The notes: generated from the letters alone by a model not told the origin. A DNA stretch of 64,000 bases from Candidatus Aminicenantota bacterium (GCA_026393835.1 JAPKZK010000087.1:23496-87495), one strand, 5' to 3'. Shown: positions 35,340 to 43,294, counted from the first letter of the stretch. Made by a program: numbers and translations.

Positions 35340-35783
35340 TTAAATAAAAGTCCAGTCATTAAAGAGATTAACTCCAATTAAGGGTAAATATATTGCGCGG
35401 CATGACCGCTGCATTGCGGCGCATGACATTTGTAATGCGGAGCACGACCTTTGTAAGGTGGAGTACGACCTTTGCATTGCAGAGAACAACCGATGTAATG
35501 TGGAGAACAACCTTTGCATTGCGGAGAACAACCTTTGTAATGTGTAGAATGACATTTGCATTGCATAGAGCAACCGTTGTATTGCATTGAACAACCTTTG
35601 TGATGCGAATCGTGCATAAAACGTTGCGCGCCGGGGATAAAGACCGTAGGGGTTTGATTCATCAAACCCCAAAAATGAATTTTTGTAAAGGGCTTGATAA
35701 ATCAAGCCCCTACCATAAATGCCCCTACAAAAAATGCCCCTACCAAAAAAAAGCCCTATAACAAACAGAACCAATATTTTCAT
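35340..35783 (-). CDS. doubtful repeat-encoded protein with signal-like start
   Basis: A 147-codon frame fills the whole gap between the cargo gene and the baseplate gene. It has AAAGGA before its ATG and a hydrophobic start (MKILVLFVIGLFFGRGIF). The body consists of ten heptads such as RLFSAMQ and RSCSALQ, encoded by the 21-bp array. The part before that is translated dispersed repeat. Other frames through the array are also open because the unit lacks stops, so coding is uncertain. Confidence 0.25.
   Translation of the reverse strand: MKILVLFVIGLFFGRGIFCRGIYGRGLIYQALYKNSFLGFDESNPYGLYPRRATFYARFASQRLFNAIQRLLYAMQMSFYTLQRLFSAMQRLFSTLHRLFSAMQRSYSTLQRSCSALQMSCAAMQRSCRAIYLPLIGVNLFNDWTFI
35396..35605. 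repeat. 21-bp degenerate tandem array B (10 units)
   Basis: Ten exact 21-bp units of the type CGGAGAACAACCTTTGTAA followed by TG. Positions 12-17 (CTTTG) and the final ATG or TTG are most constant. It lies inside the injection-system operon between a cargo gene and a baseplate gene. Confidence 0.85.
35640..35740. repeat. dispersed palindromic repeat (GGGGTTTGATTCATCAAACCCC type)
   Basis: GGGGTTTGAT-TCATCAAACCCC and GGGCTTGATAAATCAAGCCCC palindromes, each followed by TAC/TAAAAATGCCCCTAC iterations, typical of mobile intergenic repeats. Confidence 0.6.
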
Positions 35784-35800
35784 AGCTGTCCTTTTTTTTC

Positions 35801-36712
35801 TTAAGGTGTAGCCCCGATTGTCTGTGGGCCGCGATCGATCTCACTATTGGCAGCATTTAATCGCCATTGACCTCCGACTTTTTCCAACCACAACGTTGAA
35901 TGCCAATGGAAAAAAGTCGGTGAAGAGATTGTAGTCCATCCGATATTGTGATCTCTGTGCTTAAAATTTACCCATTCTGCAAATCTATCCTTCGAAACAA
36001 ACTGCCTGGCATCAGGGTGAGAGGTTGAACTATCACCTGTGAAAGTAGTACCATCTGGAAGAGGTAGGCTTAGAGCATGCCATCCAGGTACATCCTCAAC
36101 ATAAATATAACGGCCATTTTGCAGTGTTAGACATTCGTCATTATTGCTTCGATCATCCCAGGTTCCCATCGGTTGATGCTCCAATCTCCGCCATTGCCAT
36201 ATCCCTCCGATCTGGACTTCTTCATAAGTCGCACCTTCACGAGTTCTCAATACATCATACCAGGAACCCGGGCAGTGATTGGTAATTTCTATTTCCATTT
36301 CCATTCCATTGTATACCCTATTATTTGGGGTCACTCCCAAATTACGGGGACAGTTAGGGCAACAATTGTTAGGTGAAGTTTGGCTGCCATTGGCATTGTT
36401 AAAGGCATGACGAGTAGCCACCGGACGCGGTGTACATGGGGCAGCGCCGCCCCCGCCATCGGTTCTTTGAACCAGATCAGCTACGGTTGATCCAATACCG
36501 GGAAGGCTTTCACGGTTTTTACCCGGAATTATCCCGGAGCGAATCATCCGGGAAACGGCCTGGTTCCCAATGGTCCGCTGTAAATGCAAAATTTGCTCCA
36601 CAGGGGAATTCATATCCACTGTTTGGGAAGGATTTGACTTCGTTATTGCAGCGGTTGAATCTTTCCCCTTGCTTTCTGTTTTTTTAACAGCGACGCCGAC
36701 TTTTTCCGACAT
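35801..36712 (-). CDS. eCIS cargo with LQRTIGN leader and unknown toxin-like domain
   Basis: A 303-residue protein. Residues ~38-62 carry the cargo leader (ILHLQRTIGNQAVSRMIRSG), shared with the three cargo genes at 18-22 kb. DUF4157 is absent. A GGGGAAPC linker precedes a ~200-residue C-terminal domain with CCPNCPRN, GMEMEIEITNHCPGSWYDVL, GWHALSLPLPDGT and FFHWHSTLWLEKVGGQW. This domain has no recognised family. Isolated between structural genes, it is probably loaded into the particle. Confidence 0.7.
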   Translation of the reverse strand: MSEKVGVAVKKTESKGKDSTAAITKSNPSQTVDMNSPVEQILHLQRTIGNQAVSRMIRSGIIPGKNRESLPGIGSTVADLVQRTDGGGGAAPCTPRPVATRHAFNNANGSQTSPNNCCPNCPRNLGVTPNNRVYNGMEMEIEITNHCPGSWYDVLRTREGATYEEVQIGGIWQWRRLEHQPMGTWDDRSNNDECLTLQNGRYIYVEDVPGWHALSLPLPDGTTFTGDSSTSHPDARQFVSKDRFAEWVNFKHRDHNIGWTTISSPTFFHWHSTLWLEKVGGQWRLNAANSEIDRGPQTIGATP

Positions 36713-36732
36713 TTTTTATTCCTAACTTCCGC

Positions 36733-37035
36733 TTATTTCCCGGCTTTGTCCATTAACCGGCACATCGCCGCCCATTGAATCCCGGCCAACCAGGCAATGA
36801 CTATTGCCGTTAAAAAATAATCCAGCGGCCGCCATGATTCAAAAAGCTTCGGCTTATACACCGCCACCAATGCAAACGCCACCCAATGCCCGAAACAATA
36901 CCCACAAGTGATTAAATCCCCTAAAAACGAATTTTTCCGTTTTAACCATTCCCTGAAACCCTTAAATAGTTTTGTTTCGGTTACGGTAAAGGAAACCGCC
37001 GCGGTCACTACTGAAAGATAAATCACAAGTCGCAT
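36733..37035 (-). CDS. DUF1360 small membrane protein
   Basis: A 100-residue protein with about three membrane helices (LVIYLSVVTAAVSFTV, WVAFALVAVY, YFLTAIVIAWLAGIQW) and the DUF1360 motif CGYCFGHW near residue 45. DUF1360/YjcA-like proteins occur in several injection-system clusters and phages, their role is not known. It might help release or anchor the particle. It ends 20 bases before the cargo gene. Confidence 0.75.
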   Translation of the reverse strand: MRLVIYLSVVTAAVSFTVTETKLFKGFREWLKRKNSFLGDLITCGYCFGHWVAFALVAVYKPKLFESWRPLDYFLTAIVIAWLAGIQWAAMCRLMDKAGK

Positions 37036-37077
37036 CTTTAGCTTTTAGGTCCACAGATTACACAGATTAACACAGAT

Positions 37078-37108
<31 letters not shown>

Positions 37109-37206
37109 CTCATTCAATCATATGCACCCGCTTCTACAGTGGGTTACCGGCCTTAACATAAACTTTCTTGTCCATACTTCAATAAACATTATTATCCTCC
37201 TTGTTC

Positions 37207-37602
37207 TTACTTCCCTTCACTCAAGTAAAAGGGATATACTAAATTAAAACGGTTATTGGTGGTCCTGACTTTATAATCGATATTTATCATTAATTTTCCT
37301 TCCGACGCTTTGTCCGCGGAAACTGTAACCCCGATCAACTCGATCCTGGGTTCCCATACGGTCAACGCCTCGCGGACGCTGGCTTCAACCAACGTTAATG
37401 TGTCGGTATTGATAACGGAAAATACATAGTCATGTATCCCGCAGCCGAAATCGGGACGCATTACCCGCTCCCCTTTGGCTGTTCCCAGGATAATCAAGAT
37501 GGCTTCCTTGATGTCCTTCTCATATTGCGACATAACCACCCGGCCCCCGGTATCCACCTGCACCGGGAACGCCCAACCGATTCCTAAAAAACTTTCAGCC
37601 AT
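37207..37602 (-). CDS. gp25-like baseplate wedge protein
   Basis: A 131-residue protein with the GPW/gp25 signature: LGIGWAFPVQVD at the start, IKEAILIILGTAKGERVMRPDFGCGIHDYVF (motif around 35-65) and a final INIDYKVRTTNNRFNLVYPFYL. It corresponds to Afp9, a wedge protein with the lysozyme-related gp25 fold that ties sheath to baseplate and starts sheath assembly. No ribosome binding site stronger than GAA is seen directly upstream. The spacer upstream is dispersed repeat. Confidence 0.9.
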   Translation of the reverse strand: MAESFLGIGWAFPVQVDTGGRVVMSQYEKDIKEAILIILGTAKGERVMRPDFGCGIHDYVFSVINTDTLTLVEASVREALTVWEPRIELIGVTVSADKASEGKLMINIDYKVRTTNNRFNLVYPFYLSEGK

Positions 37603-37619
37603 TCTTCACCGCCTGCCAA

Positions 37620-37700
37620 AAAAATAGCCGCGAAGAACGCGAAGACACGCGAAGAAAAATAATTCGTGTAAATTCGTGTAATTCGTGGGCCTTTTTTTTA
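37620..37700. repeat. dispersed microrepeats (GCGAAGAACGCGAAG / AATTCGTGTAAATTCGTG)
   Basis: AGCCGCGAAGAACGCGAAG, ACACGCGAAGAAAAATAATTCG and TGTAATTCGTGGGCC. Related tracts occur near 1147, 4210, 16200, 17180, 17970, 39540, 58418, 58596 and 63820. Confidence 0.65.
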
Positions 37701-37721
37701 GATTTATACTTCATGTATTTC

Positions 37722-38441
37722 CTAGTTTATTTTGACCATGGAACCCTGGACCGTCACAACACCGCCGGATTTAATGGTCAATGACGAACTTCCCTCGATC
37801 TCTACGATGTTGGACTTGATCTTCAACTGCAACCCACTCTCTATACTAATCGAATTCTTCATGGTGTCGATAACTATTTTATTGCTGCCGGACTTATCGA
37901 TGATTTCGATTTTCTCCTTCCCGGCGGTATCATCCATTGTCACATTATGCCCCGCTTTGGTCTTAATGTTCACCTTCTCCTTGCCGGAAGCGTCATCCAA
38001 TAAAATCGTATGCCCGGCATTGGTTTTTATTTCAACCTTTTCCTTTTTCTGTTCGGCATTATCGTCGAAAATAATTTCATGCCCACTGCGGGAGGTGATT
38101 TTACGGATATTGTTCTTGCCGTCGCTGTTGGACCCGGGAGATTTGTCTTTTCCATTCCAGAGGGAACCGATCACATACGGACGATTAATATCGCCGTTCT
38201 CGAACCCCACCAGGACTTCATCCCCAACCTCGGGCAAAAAGAAACTCCCCCTCTGCCCCCCGGCCATAAGCGTGGCGATGCGGATCCAATCCGTTTCATT
38301 ACTATCGGAAAGCCAGGGGAATTTTAGTTTCACCCGGTACAAATCATCCGGGTCTTTGTTATTGGTGACCACCGCGGCGGCGACCCCATAAACCCGGCCG
38401 CTGTTTGCGCTTTCATCGGTTAATGTGTCTAATATACTCAT
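37722..38441 (-). CDS. gpV/gp5-type spike protein
   Basis: A 239-residue protein. Residues 15-110 form an OB-fold like gpV and VgrG (YRVKLKFPWLSDSNETDWIRIATLMAGGQRG, FLPEVGDEVLVGFENGDINRPYVIGSLWNG). The remainder is a beta-helix of short repeats (GHEIIFDDNAEQKKEKVEI, GHTILLDDASGKEKVNI, GHNVTMDDTAGKEKIEI) that forms the trimeric needle. It overlaps the gpD-like gene by four bases. In Afp8 these two parts are one chain, here they are split as in phage P2. Confidence 0.9.
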   Translation of the reverse strand: MSILDTLTDESANSGRVYGVAAAVVTNNKDPDDLYRVKLKFPWLSDSNETDWIRIATLMAGGQRGSFFLPEVGDEVLVGFENGDINRPYVIGSLWNGKDKSPGSNSDGKNNIRKITSRSGHEIIFDDNAEQKKEKVEIKTNAGHTILLDDASGKEKVNIKTKAGHNVTMDDTAGKEKIEIIDKSGSNKIVIDTMKNSISIESGLQLKIKSNIVEIEGSSSLTIKSGGVVTVQGSMVKIN

Positions 38442-39520
38442 ACGGCGTTCCTGCTCACTTTAAAACTGGTTTTATAACCGCTGTCGTTAATGGTATGGGT
38501 TGTTTCCAGGACATAATACTTGCCGCTGAAGCGTTTCCCCATTTTTTCCAGTTTGATATTGACGCCCGGCTTGATCTGCTGGATGCCGATGCTTTCTACG
38601 GTTCCCTCGATAAAACTGGCGCTGGCGTTGTTTAATGCGGATTTGGCAATGGCGTTGGCATGATTGACGGAAGTCACGATGACATTGGTAATGATTCTTT
38701 TGGAAACGGTGGGGCAAGCCTGGCTGGCGGTTTTTTTACCGCTTTCCTGGGACAGCTCGCTCCCGGCAGTCGCCCGCCCGATAATGGGACTTCCCGGGTC
38801 CTGCGGATTATGACCCCGCACTTCCACTTCCGAAAGCACCCGCGTGCTGTTCATGTCCGGGTTGAAACTTATGATATCTTTACCCAATGCCATCTCCAGT
38901 ATTTCTTTTTTATCCACTTCGGGTTTCTTGAAGGAAAGGGTCTGGCGATCGATGTTGAATTGAAACCCGACTTCCCGCGCCAACCGTTCGATAAAGGTGA
39001 AATAACTTTCCTGGTTGGTTTTACGAATCTGCTGGGCGAATTTTTCCGTACTATCCGCCTGCACGGTTAACCCGGCCTTGCTTCCTATGGATTTGACGAT
39101 ATCGCTGTAGGTCATTTTCTCAAAGGCCTGCTCCGGGGAACTTCTCTTGATGGCATCGTAAGCGAGATCATGTCCCCGAACAGTCACGGTAGGGGTGTCG
39201 CCGGAAAAAAAACTGGATTCGATGCCGGTGATTTTGCCGATCATCAAGAGTTCCAGGCTGCTTTCATAACCGAATTTTATTTTAACGGTATTGCCCAGGT
39301 TGAATAAGGCGTGGTCCAACCATTTAAAGGTCTGGGTCGATAGATCGAACTCATCGTTGACGGTAATGGTAAAATTAGCGCCTTCATTTAATTTTTCAGC
39401 GATGGATACGCTGATAATGGCCTTAGACATATCGGCGGCCAGGGCCGTACCCTGGATTTCGATTTCAAACCGCGGCGCATAAAATTTATAAGTACCGGCG
39501 GATAACTTTTCTAAAGCCAT
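38438..39520 (-). CDS. gpD-like spike hub protein
   Basis: A 360-residue hub protein of the gpD/gp27 type. APRFEIEIQGTALAADMSKAIISVSI opens the first barrel. GKITGIESSFFSGDTPTVTVRGHDLAYDAIKR, QESYFTFIERLAREVGFQF and a final GKYYVLETTHTINDSGYKTSF match the late-control family. It forms the threefold hub that connects tube and spike. Its TGA overlaps the gpV start, ensuring equal synthesis. Confidence 0.88.
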   Translation of the reverse strand: MALEKLSAGTYKFYAPRFEIEIQGTALAADMSKAIISVSIAEKLNEGANFTITVNDEFDLSTQTFKWLDHALFNLGNTVKIKFGYESSLELLMIGKITGIESSFFSGDTPTVTVRGHDLAYDAIKRSSPEQAFEKMTYSDIVKSIGSKAGLTVQADSTEKFAQQIRKTNQESYFTFIERLAREVGFQFNIDRQTLSFKKPEVDKKEILEMALGKDIISFNPDMNSTRVLSEVEVRGHNPQDPGSPIIGRATAGSELSQESGKKTASQACPTVSKRIITNVIVTSVNHANAIAKSALNNASASFIEGTVESIGIQQIKPGVNIKLEKMGKRFSGKYYVLETTHTINDSGYKTSFKVSRNAV

Positions 39521-39578
39521 TTTATATCCTCACAAAAACAGGCCCACGAATTACACGAATTTTCACGAAAAAAGATGA

Positions 39579-39690
<112 letters not shown>

Positions 39691-39693
39691 CCC

Positions 39694-40362
39694 CTACTCT
39701 TTCACCGGTATGACCAGTTCCCGGCCCGTTTCCAGGGTGCGCGGGTTGGCGATGCGGTTGGCTTCGGCAATCAACCGCCAATCCCCGGGGGCGCCGTATT
39801 CCTTTGCGGCAATGGACCATAAACTGTCCCCTTCCTTCACGATCCATTTTTTTGTGAGATCGGAAGACTGGAGGTTCAACTCTTTAACCTGGATATCCAC
39901 TTCCCTATATTCTTTCAGGGTAACGGTAACGGTAGCGCGCACCGGGATGCCCAGCGGGAGAAACATGGTGAATTTCTTGGTGGCCCGCTCGATAAAGCAC
40001 TGGAAAATAAAAGCGCCCCAGATAAACAGGCAAACGGGGGGCGCATGAAGGTCGGAGTCGATGTCCATTAACCCTTTGGCAATATCCGGCAGCTTGCTGA
40101 ACATGCTGCCGGCGTCCCACCCGGTAATCCGGTCGGTGAAAATCCGTACATCGAGTCCTTCTTCATAGGTATCGAAGAAAAGGTCCATGGTGACGCTCCT
40201 GGCCTCTCCCCGGACAAACTGGAATATGGGCGTGGAAAGTCCGGGGATATTCACCTGGGCGTAATGATTGGATTTCTCCACGGTTAGTTGTTCGGGATTG
40301 AACATACAGGGCACTACCAGGTAAGGTTTATCTTTTCGCGTTAAAAAGGCTTTTACCAGCAT
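39694..40362 (-). CDS. LysM-containing collar protein (Afp7-like)
   Basis: A 222-residue protein. The N-terminal ~150 residues (FNPEQLTVEKSNHYAQVNIPGL, VTMDLFFDTYEEG, PPVCLFIWGAFIFQCFIE) match the injection-system proteins that sit between tube and hub. A LysM domain closes the chain (IVKEGDSLWSIAAKEYGAPGDWRLIAEANRI, ~172-215). Such a protein corresponds to gp53/Afp7 and may hold the baseplate together by its LysM. The start overlaps the previous stop as TAATG. Confidence 0.9.
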   Translation of the reverse strand: MLVKAFLTRKDKPYLVVPCMFNPEQLTVEKSNHYAQVNIPGLSTPIFQFVRGEARSVTMDLFFDTYEEGLDVRIFTDRITGWDAGSMFSKLPDIAKGLMDIDSDLHAPPVCLFIWGAFIFQCFIERATKKFTMFLPLGIPVRATVTVTLKEYREVDIQVKELNLQSSDLTKKWIVKEGDSLWSIAAKEYGAPGDWRLIAEANRIANPRTLETGRELVIPVKE

Positions 40363-41750
40363 TACCAGCCCCTCCTTTCCCTTTCCATTTTTATTTTTTT
40401 CTCCAACATGCGGTACACCTGGTCGGTCAAACGATGGAGATCCACCTCCGGTGGACTGAAAACCTGTGTTTTGCCGGGATGGGTGGAAATGGTTTCGTTT
40501 ATGATTTTATCTCCGCTTGCTTTTCCCGCCGCCGACGCGGCAAGGGCGGCATCATCATATCGGGCCATGGCTTCGAGGCTGCGCGGCGCGGTTTTGCGGG
40601 CCCCGGCGCCGGGTCCGGGTCCGGGCCGTGGATGTTCGATCGTAGGCGTCTCGGGCCTTTTCCCCCTGAAGCGGTCGGACAGTTCGGACCGGTTGGACAG
40701 GTTGGACAGGTCGGACTGTTGGGACTGTTCGGACTGGTGGGATCTTGCCGCCGTCGCTATTGTTGGGATGTGGGCAAGAGCCTGGGAAGTCAAGGGCGTC
40801 AGGGGCGCCAGGGAAGTCAGTGGGGTTCGGGCAGTTAGTGGGATTAAAACAGCGGGTGTTGTATATGCTGCTGTTGCTGCCGCTGCCGCTGTCGGCGCCG
40901 CTTCCGCTTCCGCTGCGGTTGCCGCTGCCGCTGCCGCGGTCGCCGCGCCGGGGGCCCGGGTGAAGTGTTTGTCCACGACGGAGCGCCCGATATGGGGTTG
41001 GGCGCCCCCGCCCCCTGGGGCGGAGAAAGCAGCGCCCGTACTTTCCGTTTGCCGGTATGTCATTACCCTTTCCGCATGGGTTGTCTCTTTCATCAGCATC
41101 CGGGCGGCAGGGCCCTGGAAAACAGGGGAACGGGGAAATACGAAATTCCTCCGATTATCCACTGTTTGAAAGGTCTGGTTCGTCCTAAAGCCATCATCAA
41201 TTGTTGTGTTCGGCCGCCAAAAACTTTTTTTCGAAACCATCGCCAATGGACGGTTCCCGGACTGCCAAAAGCTTTTCATCAGCAAAAGTTTTGGGAGGTG
41301 TCGGAACCCTTTTTCAAAAGGGTTCTGACCCGCCGGAGGCAAAAGTGATTGTGAATTCATGTTGGTGGAGTTCCCGGCGGGGAAACTTTGAAATATTGGG
41401 GCGTGGGTGTTAGCGACGGAATACATATCCCGGTGATAATGGGATGTGAACATGGGGAAACGGGGGAAGAATCTTACCTGGTTCGCCGGTAAGGTGGAAT
41501 GGAAATAGGCTTTATTCTCCCGGAAAAGGACGTTGAAGTTGAAATGGAGATGGCGATGGAAATGGAACACCCGGTTTAAAATGCGGGAGAGAACCGTTAT
41601 GTTTCTTTCCAGGATAAAGGGGGGACGGAACGTGGTTTCCCCGGTTTTGCGGTTGAATGACAGGTAGACCAGGAGCGGGAAGCGCCGGCGATGTAACGGC
41701 GCCGCGCCGTATTTACCGGCAATCCGCCGGTAGAATTCAATATGGTTCAT
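40362..41750 (-). CDS. low-complexity eCIS protein with conserved C-terminal motif
   Basis: A 462-residue protein in the position of Afp6. Only the ends look ordered: MNHIEFYRRIAGKYG at the start and VDLHRLTDQVYRMLEKKIKMERERRGW at the end, the latter a motif typical of a poorly conserved injection-system protein. In between are Ala/Thr runs, a Ser/Gln/Asp-Leu-Ser repeat (~345-375), a Pro-Gly run, and a translated copy of the dispersed hairpin element (PPAGQNPFEKGFRHLPKLLL, ~135-155). The middle is probably disordered and evolves by repeat expansion. Confidence 0.7.
   Translation of the reverse strand: MNHIEFYRRIAGKYGAAPLHRRRFPLLVYLSFNRKTGETTFRPPFILERNITVLSRILNRVFHFHRHLHFNFNVLFRENKAYFHSTLPANQVRFFPRFPMFTSHYHRDMYSVANTHAPIFQSFPAGNSTNMNSQSLLPPAGQNPFEKGFRHLPKLLLMKSFWQSGNRPLAMVSKKSFWRPNTTIDDGFRTNQTFQTVDNRRNFVFPRSPVFQGPAARMLMKETTHAERVMTYRQTESTGAAFSAPGGGGAQPHIGRSVVDKHFTRAPGAATAAAAAATAAEAEAAPTAAAAATAAYTTPAVLIPLTARTPLTSLAPLTPLTSQALAHIPTIATAARSHQSEQSQQSDLSNLSNRSELSDRFRGKRPETPTIEHPRPGPGPGAGARKTAPRSLEAMARYDDAALAASAAGKASGDKIINETISTHPGKTQVFSPPEVDLHRLTDQVYRMLEKKIKMERERRGW
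41283..41342 (+). repeat. dispersed hairpin element, copy 3 (in frame inside the 462-aa gene)
   Basis: AAAAGTTTTGGGAGG, GGAACCCTTTTTCAAAAGGGTTC and GACCCGCCGGAGGCA, on the strand opposite to the gene, yet read through without a stop. Confidence 0.8.
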
Positions 41751-41756
41751 GTTGTT

Positions 41757-42194
41757 TTAGCCCTTTTTAATCCCCTTATGGGCCAGTTCCAGGCTTTCGA
41801 TAGAGGTTGCGCCTTGCTGGGCCTTGAAGTCCGGCCCTACCCATTTGATAGGAAAGGCGTCTTCAAATGTCCAGTGCCATTTTTCATTGCCTTCGGAGTC
41901 CATCAGGATGATACGGCCGCTTTTGCGCTTGAATTTTCCATTAACGACGTCTTGATGCCATTTCCATAAGACATCGGAATCGGTAAATCCTCTTTTTAAT
42001 GTAATATTCGATTGTTTGGAGCCTTTGGGAAGCTTATGCATATAGTCGTTTACCCCGCCTTCCCGGAAATCATGGGTTTCGGTTTCAACCTGGAGGCCGG
42101 AGACTTCGGAAAAGCCCCCCACAATCAAACCCTGGATCTCCACCTGGAATAAAAAGCTTACATACGGATCGTTTCTTTTCCCTGCGGTCATCAC
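41757..42194 (-). CDS. inner tube protein 2 (gp19-like)
   Basis: A 145-residue tube subunit. It has YVSFLFQVEIQGLIVGGFSEVSGLQVETETHDFREGG, LPKGSKQSNITLKRGFTDSDVLWKWHQDV and FEDAFPIKWVGPDFKA, the T4 gp19/Hcp-like pattern. With the other tube gene it gives the two tube types found in Afp-like particles, the second usually forming the baseplate-proximal layer. It directly follows the frameshifted chaperone region and precedes the 462-aa gene by six bases. Confidence 0.9.
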   Translation of the reverse strand: MMTAGKRNDPYVSFLFQVEIQGLIVGGFSEVSGLQVETETHDFREGGVNDYMHKLPKGSKQSNITLKRGFTDSDVLWKWHQDVVNGKFKRKSGRIILMDSEGNEKWHWTFEDAFPIKWVGPDFKAQQGATSIESLELAHKGIKKG

Positions 42195-42365
42195 TTACTC
42201 CCTGGTATCATCGCTTAATTTACGGTTTATTTTGCTGATTTCCTCGCACCAATGTTTTCGTTGGGCGTGGGGCATTTGCATGACCTGGTCATGGTCCCAG
42301 TGGAAATAGTAAGCGATAAAAGCTACCTCCTTGTAAAGTTCATCAAGGGGGTAGCTTTCTATTCC
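42195..42365 (-). CDS. DUF6760-like reading frame without a normal start, probable -1 frameshift extension
   Basis: A 56-codon frame reads GIESYPLDELYKEVAFIAYY, then FHWDHDQVMQMPHAQRKHW and CEEISKINRKL, ending at TAA (42195-42197). It matches the small DUF6760 proteins of other injection-system clusters (YPLDxLYxEVAFIAYYFHW). In this frame an in-frame TAA lies just upstream and no ATG, GTG or TTG precedes the conserved part. Only ATA is available. The frame is -1 relative to the preceding chaperone-like gene, which it overlaps, and a complete frameshift signal lies at the junction. The expected product is a 176-residue fusion. Confidence 0.75.
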   Translation of the reverse strand, partial: GIESYPLDELYKEVAFIAYYFHWDHDQVMQMPHAQRKHWCEEISKINRKLSDDTRE

Positions 42366-42385
42366 CCCGGGGCGGTTATCTCCTT
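42319..42385 (-). promoter_or_regulatory. candidate programmed -1 ribosomal frameshift signal
   Basis: In minus-strand order: Shine-Dalgarno-like AAGGAG (42385-42380), 11 bases, a run of five G (42368-42364) read CCG GGG GAA in frame zero, then the stop TAG (42361-42359). A stem-loop follows at once: arms 42358-42344 and 42333-42319 pair over 15 positions with one mismatch around a 10-base loop. Slipping back one base re-pairs GGG with GGG and enters the DUF6760-like frame. Confidence 0.7.
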
Positions 42386-42724
42386 AGCAAAGGTTTCGCC
42401 GCAGTGGGGGCATTTGACATCGATGGACACATTCCCGTCCCCGTTTATCCTGCGATACAATTCTTGCAGATAGGTTAAATCCGTCACGAATAGTTTTTCG
42501 ACGACGCCGGGGTTGACGTCGCGAACCTCCCCCAACCTGGAGATGACCCGCGAGAGCAGGATAACCGTTAAATAGGGGGGGTTATTCTGGACACGGGGGT
42601 CTTTCATGGGGAGAATCTCATCGGCGGCGGTAGCCAGGCGCATGACGCCTTTTTGATGCAGATCGCCTTTTTCATCGACAAATCCCCTGGGTAAAGTGAA
42701 TTCATATTCGGTTTGCAATACCAT
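42359..42724 (-). CDS. tail-assembly-chaperone-like protein with zinc ribbon
   Basis: A 121-residue protein: EYEFTLPRGFVDEKGDLHQKGVMRLATAADEI, split by DPRVQNNPPYLTVILLSRVI, is the usual eCIS phage-tail-assembly pattern. The C-terminus CPHCGETFAKEITAPGE has a CxxC half of a zinc ribbon preceded by DVKC (C-P-H-C). Its place between the two tube genes is that of gpE (P2) or gpG (lambda), chaperones that are classically extended by -1 frameshifting. The gene ends at the slip site described above. Confidence 0.82.
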   Translation of the reverse strand: MVLQTEYEFTLPRGFVDEKGDLHQKGVMRLATAADEILPMKDPRVQNNPPYLTVILLSRVISRLGEVRDVNPGVVEKLFVTDLTYLQELYRRINGDGNVSIDVKCPHCGETFAKEITAPGE

Positions 42725-42798
42725 CGGTTCACGGCCTCCATTGTTAAAAGAGAAAATTCCAAATGTGGTTTGTAATTTGTAATTTCTCTATAGTTTCA

Positions 42799-43242
42799 TT
42801 ATTTAACTCGTTTCATGCCTTCATGTGCAATTTCAAGGGTTTCGATGGCGATTTCGTTCCCTTTGGCGCTGAAATCCGGGGCGTCGTATTTATTGGGCCA
42901 GGCATGGCTGAATTCCCAGCGGCATTTGGCGCCCCCTTCTTCGTCCAGCAAAATGACGGCGACATTGCGTCTGGCGTCTTTCATTTTGCCCTGTTCCACC
43001 AGTTGCCGCCATTTATACAACTCCATGGAATCGGTGGTTCCCCATTTTAAAGTCACGTTGCCATACTTGATGAGCCCGGGGATTTTGCGTACGGTGGGGG
43101 GTTCGTTTCCTTCCCTGTAATCGATGGGGTCCTGGGTGGAATCGGGTATGGTGGCGTCGCTGAAACCTGCCTGTTTAATGCTGTCGATTTCCAATATAAA
43201 TCGATTATTCCTGTACGGATCGTTTCTTTGTCCTACGGCCAT
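42799..43242 (-). CDS. inner tube protein 1 (gp19-like)
   Basis: A 147-residue tube subunit: MAVGQRNDPYRNNRFILEID opening, SIKQAGFSDATIPDSTQDPIDYREGNE, IPGLIKYGNVTLKWGTTDSMELYKW and CRWEFSHAWPNKYDAPDFSAKGNE. This corresponds to the main tube (Afp1/Pvc1 type). AAGGAGG lies before the start. Together with sheath it forms the contractile trunk. Confidence 0.92.
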   Translation of the reverse strand: MAVGQRNDPYRNNRFILEIDSIKQAGFSDATIPDSTQDPIDYREGNEPPTVRKIPGLIKYGNVTLKWGTTDSMELYKWRQLVEQGKMKDARRNVAVILLDEEGGAKCRWEFSHAWPNKYDAPDFSAKGNEIAIETLEIAHEGMKRVK

Positions 43243-43294
43243 TTTTTCCTCCTTTATTGTTATCTGTTTTTATCGGGTTCGGCGGTTCGACCGT

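Noticed and set aside
35378..35665. Cys-rich heptad peptide gene on the minus strand
   Set aside because: No ribosome binding site, and it begins in a dispersed palindromic repeat. The overlapping frame at 35340-35783 has the better start, though it is also doubtful.
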